Positions 63,278 through 64,000 of a stretch of DNA of 64,000 nucleotides are shown in pieces. Under the pieces are notes generated by a model. That model was given only the letters and a program-made list of their open reading frames with translations. It made no database searches and had not been told where the DNA came from. Within the stretch, counting starts at the first letter, position 1. The number at the start of each line of letters is the position of its first letter. Origin of the DNA: Paenibacillus protaetiae (lineage in GTDB: Bacteria; Bacillota; Bacilli; Paenibacillales; Paenibacillaceae); the NCBI RefSeq assembly GCF_004135365.1, contig NZ_CP035492.1:3530001-3594000 (forward strand), written 5' to 3'. The position numbers and the translations under genes are program-made.

Positions 63278-64000
63278 ATGGAGCAGAAATCGCTGCAAGA
63301 AGGCATAAACGCCATTCTGATGGATATCAAACATTTTTTGCCGGATCTTATTGCTGCATGTGAAGTTGTGGAGCCGATGTTCTATTCAACCCCTGACGAT
63401 AATACTTGGCAGCAATTCGGAGAAATTGTAGAAGGTATTGACGATTTGTACAGGACATTAAATACAGTATCCTCAGAGCTTGGTCAACCGACCGCTTATT
63501 CCGTTCTGCAGAAGGATATACAGGAAGCGGCTGCTCAGTTGGAGCGGCATTTTCAACGTTTAAACGATTATGTCGATCAAGAGGACTATACCGGCGTCAG
63601 CGATTCCATTTACGGCGAGTTTATTCCGTTTTTTCGCCGATTGTACAATCAGCTGGGTGAAAGTGCCGCCGATTGCAACAGCCGCTTTGAACGGAATATG
63701 CGGTTTTTGGAGCAGCGTTTTCCTGCCGTATACGCCGAAGTCAACGGATGTATACCGGATGATTCGGAATTCGGGCACTACCAAATCAGCTATAACCATG
63801 ATGGAACACCGAATGTAAGGGTTGCTGCAAACGACGCAGCTGTTTTTTTGTACAGCCGCTACAATACAGCCCGTGAAGTAAAGCTTTGGTTAAACACCTT
63901 GCCGGACGGGGATGCCCATACCAGTGCCTTGTTCTATGGCTTTGGTTTAGGTTATCATCTGCAGGCTTATGCACAGACTTACCCGCATCGCCGTTTGTCG
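63278..64000 (+). CDS. Maf-type motility-associated glycosyltransferase, N-terminal part
   Basis: The frame is open to the window end (241 codons). ATG 63278 follows AAGGGGGC at about 63259-63266. The N-terminal part is helical (INAILMDIKHFLPDLIAACE); near residue 165 begins YHQISYNHDGTPNVRVAAND-like sequence (here HYQISYNHDGTPNVRVA), and SALFYGFGLGYHLQAYAQ is the start of the DUF115/Maf Rossmann fold. Maf proteins add pseudaminic or legionaminic acid-type sugars to flagellin. This suits the location next to hag and fliD, but the catalytic part lies beyond the window, so the sugar is unknown. Confidence 0.8.
   Translation, partial: MEQKSLQEGINAILMDIKHFLPDLIAACEVVEPMFYSTPDDNTWQQFGEIVEGIDDLYRTLNTVSSELGQPTAYSVLQKDIQEAAAQLERHFQRLNDYVDQEDYTGVSDSIYGEFIPFFRRLYNQLGESAADCNSRFERNMRFLEQRFPAVYAEVNGCIPDDSEFGHYQISYNHDGTPNVRVAANDAAVFLYSRYNTAREVKLWLNTLPDGDAHTSALFYGFGLGYHLQAYAQTYPHRRLS

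Overview
The window comes from a motile, endospore-forming, S-layer-bearing Firmicute, most likely Paenibacillus or a close relative. The evidence is the chain murA-spoIID-spoIIQ-spoIIID-mbl-flhO-flhP-fabZ, the chain degS-degU-comFA-comFC-yvyF-flgM-flgN-flgK-flgL-yviE-fliW-csrA-hag-flaG-fliD-fliS-fliT (both ordered as in Bacillus subtilis), an alpha/beta-type SASP gene, several SLH-domain surface proteins and a csaB pyruvyl transferase. Almost every gene lies on the + strand.

Layout. 1-3.3 kb: the end of a nuo (complex I) operon (nuoL partial, nuoM, a truncated and frameshifted nuoN). 3.4-6.4 kb: an SLH-anchored subtilase, frame-interrupted. 6.4-21.4 kb: ywzB-like gene, murA, an inserted MacA/MacB-like export pair, then spoIID, spoIIQ, spoIIID, mbl, flhO, flhP, an EpuA-like gene, a CDP-alcohol phosphatidyltransferase, fabZ and a phosphoglucomutase. 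21.7-26.9 kb: a secondary-wall-polymer block (DUF5693 protein, csaB, tagA-like, tagO-like). 27-46 kb: a surface-protein region with a 1363-aa SLH protein, the probable major S-layer protein, a secreted protein with a repeated domain, a small anchored protein, a SASP, metK, a frame-interrupted SLH/Ig-like protein and a phosphodiester glycosidase. 46-48 kb: degS-degU. 48-48.7 kb: a gene-free island of three repeat types. 48.7-54.3 kb: a nuclease-like/winged-helix protein, a glycosyltransferase-like fragment, a hemolysin-III protein, comFA (frame-interrupted) and comFC. 54.3-64 kb: the late flagellar block, ending in a partial Maf-type flagellin glycosyltransferase gene.

How the parts work together. 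TagO and TagA would start the wall polymer and CsaB would pyruvylate it; SLH domains bind that pyruvylated polymer, so the surface proteins have their anchor enzymes next door. DegS-DegU and the sigma-D genes form a motility block with sigma-D promoters, FlgM as anti-sigma factor, and a FliW-CsrA-hag switch whose RNA target hairpin can be read in the hag leader.

Main points for a second look: NuoL, NuoM and NuoN lack most of the charged residues needed for proton translocation; five genes are interrupted by what looks like one missing base in a G or C run, which may be assembly error; the flgM sigma-D promoter -10 box is also the left arm of a terminator; metK has a very short promoter-terminator leader instead of a SAM riboswitch; the S-layer gene has two in-frame starts each with its own ribosome site; and the 48-kb repeat island. 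No tRNA, rRNA, CRISPR array, transposase or prophage gene was found.
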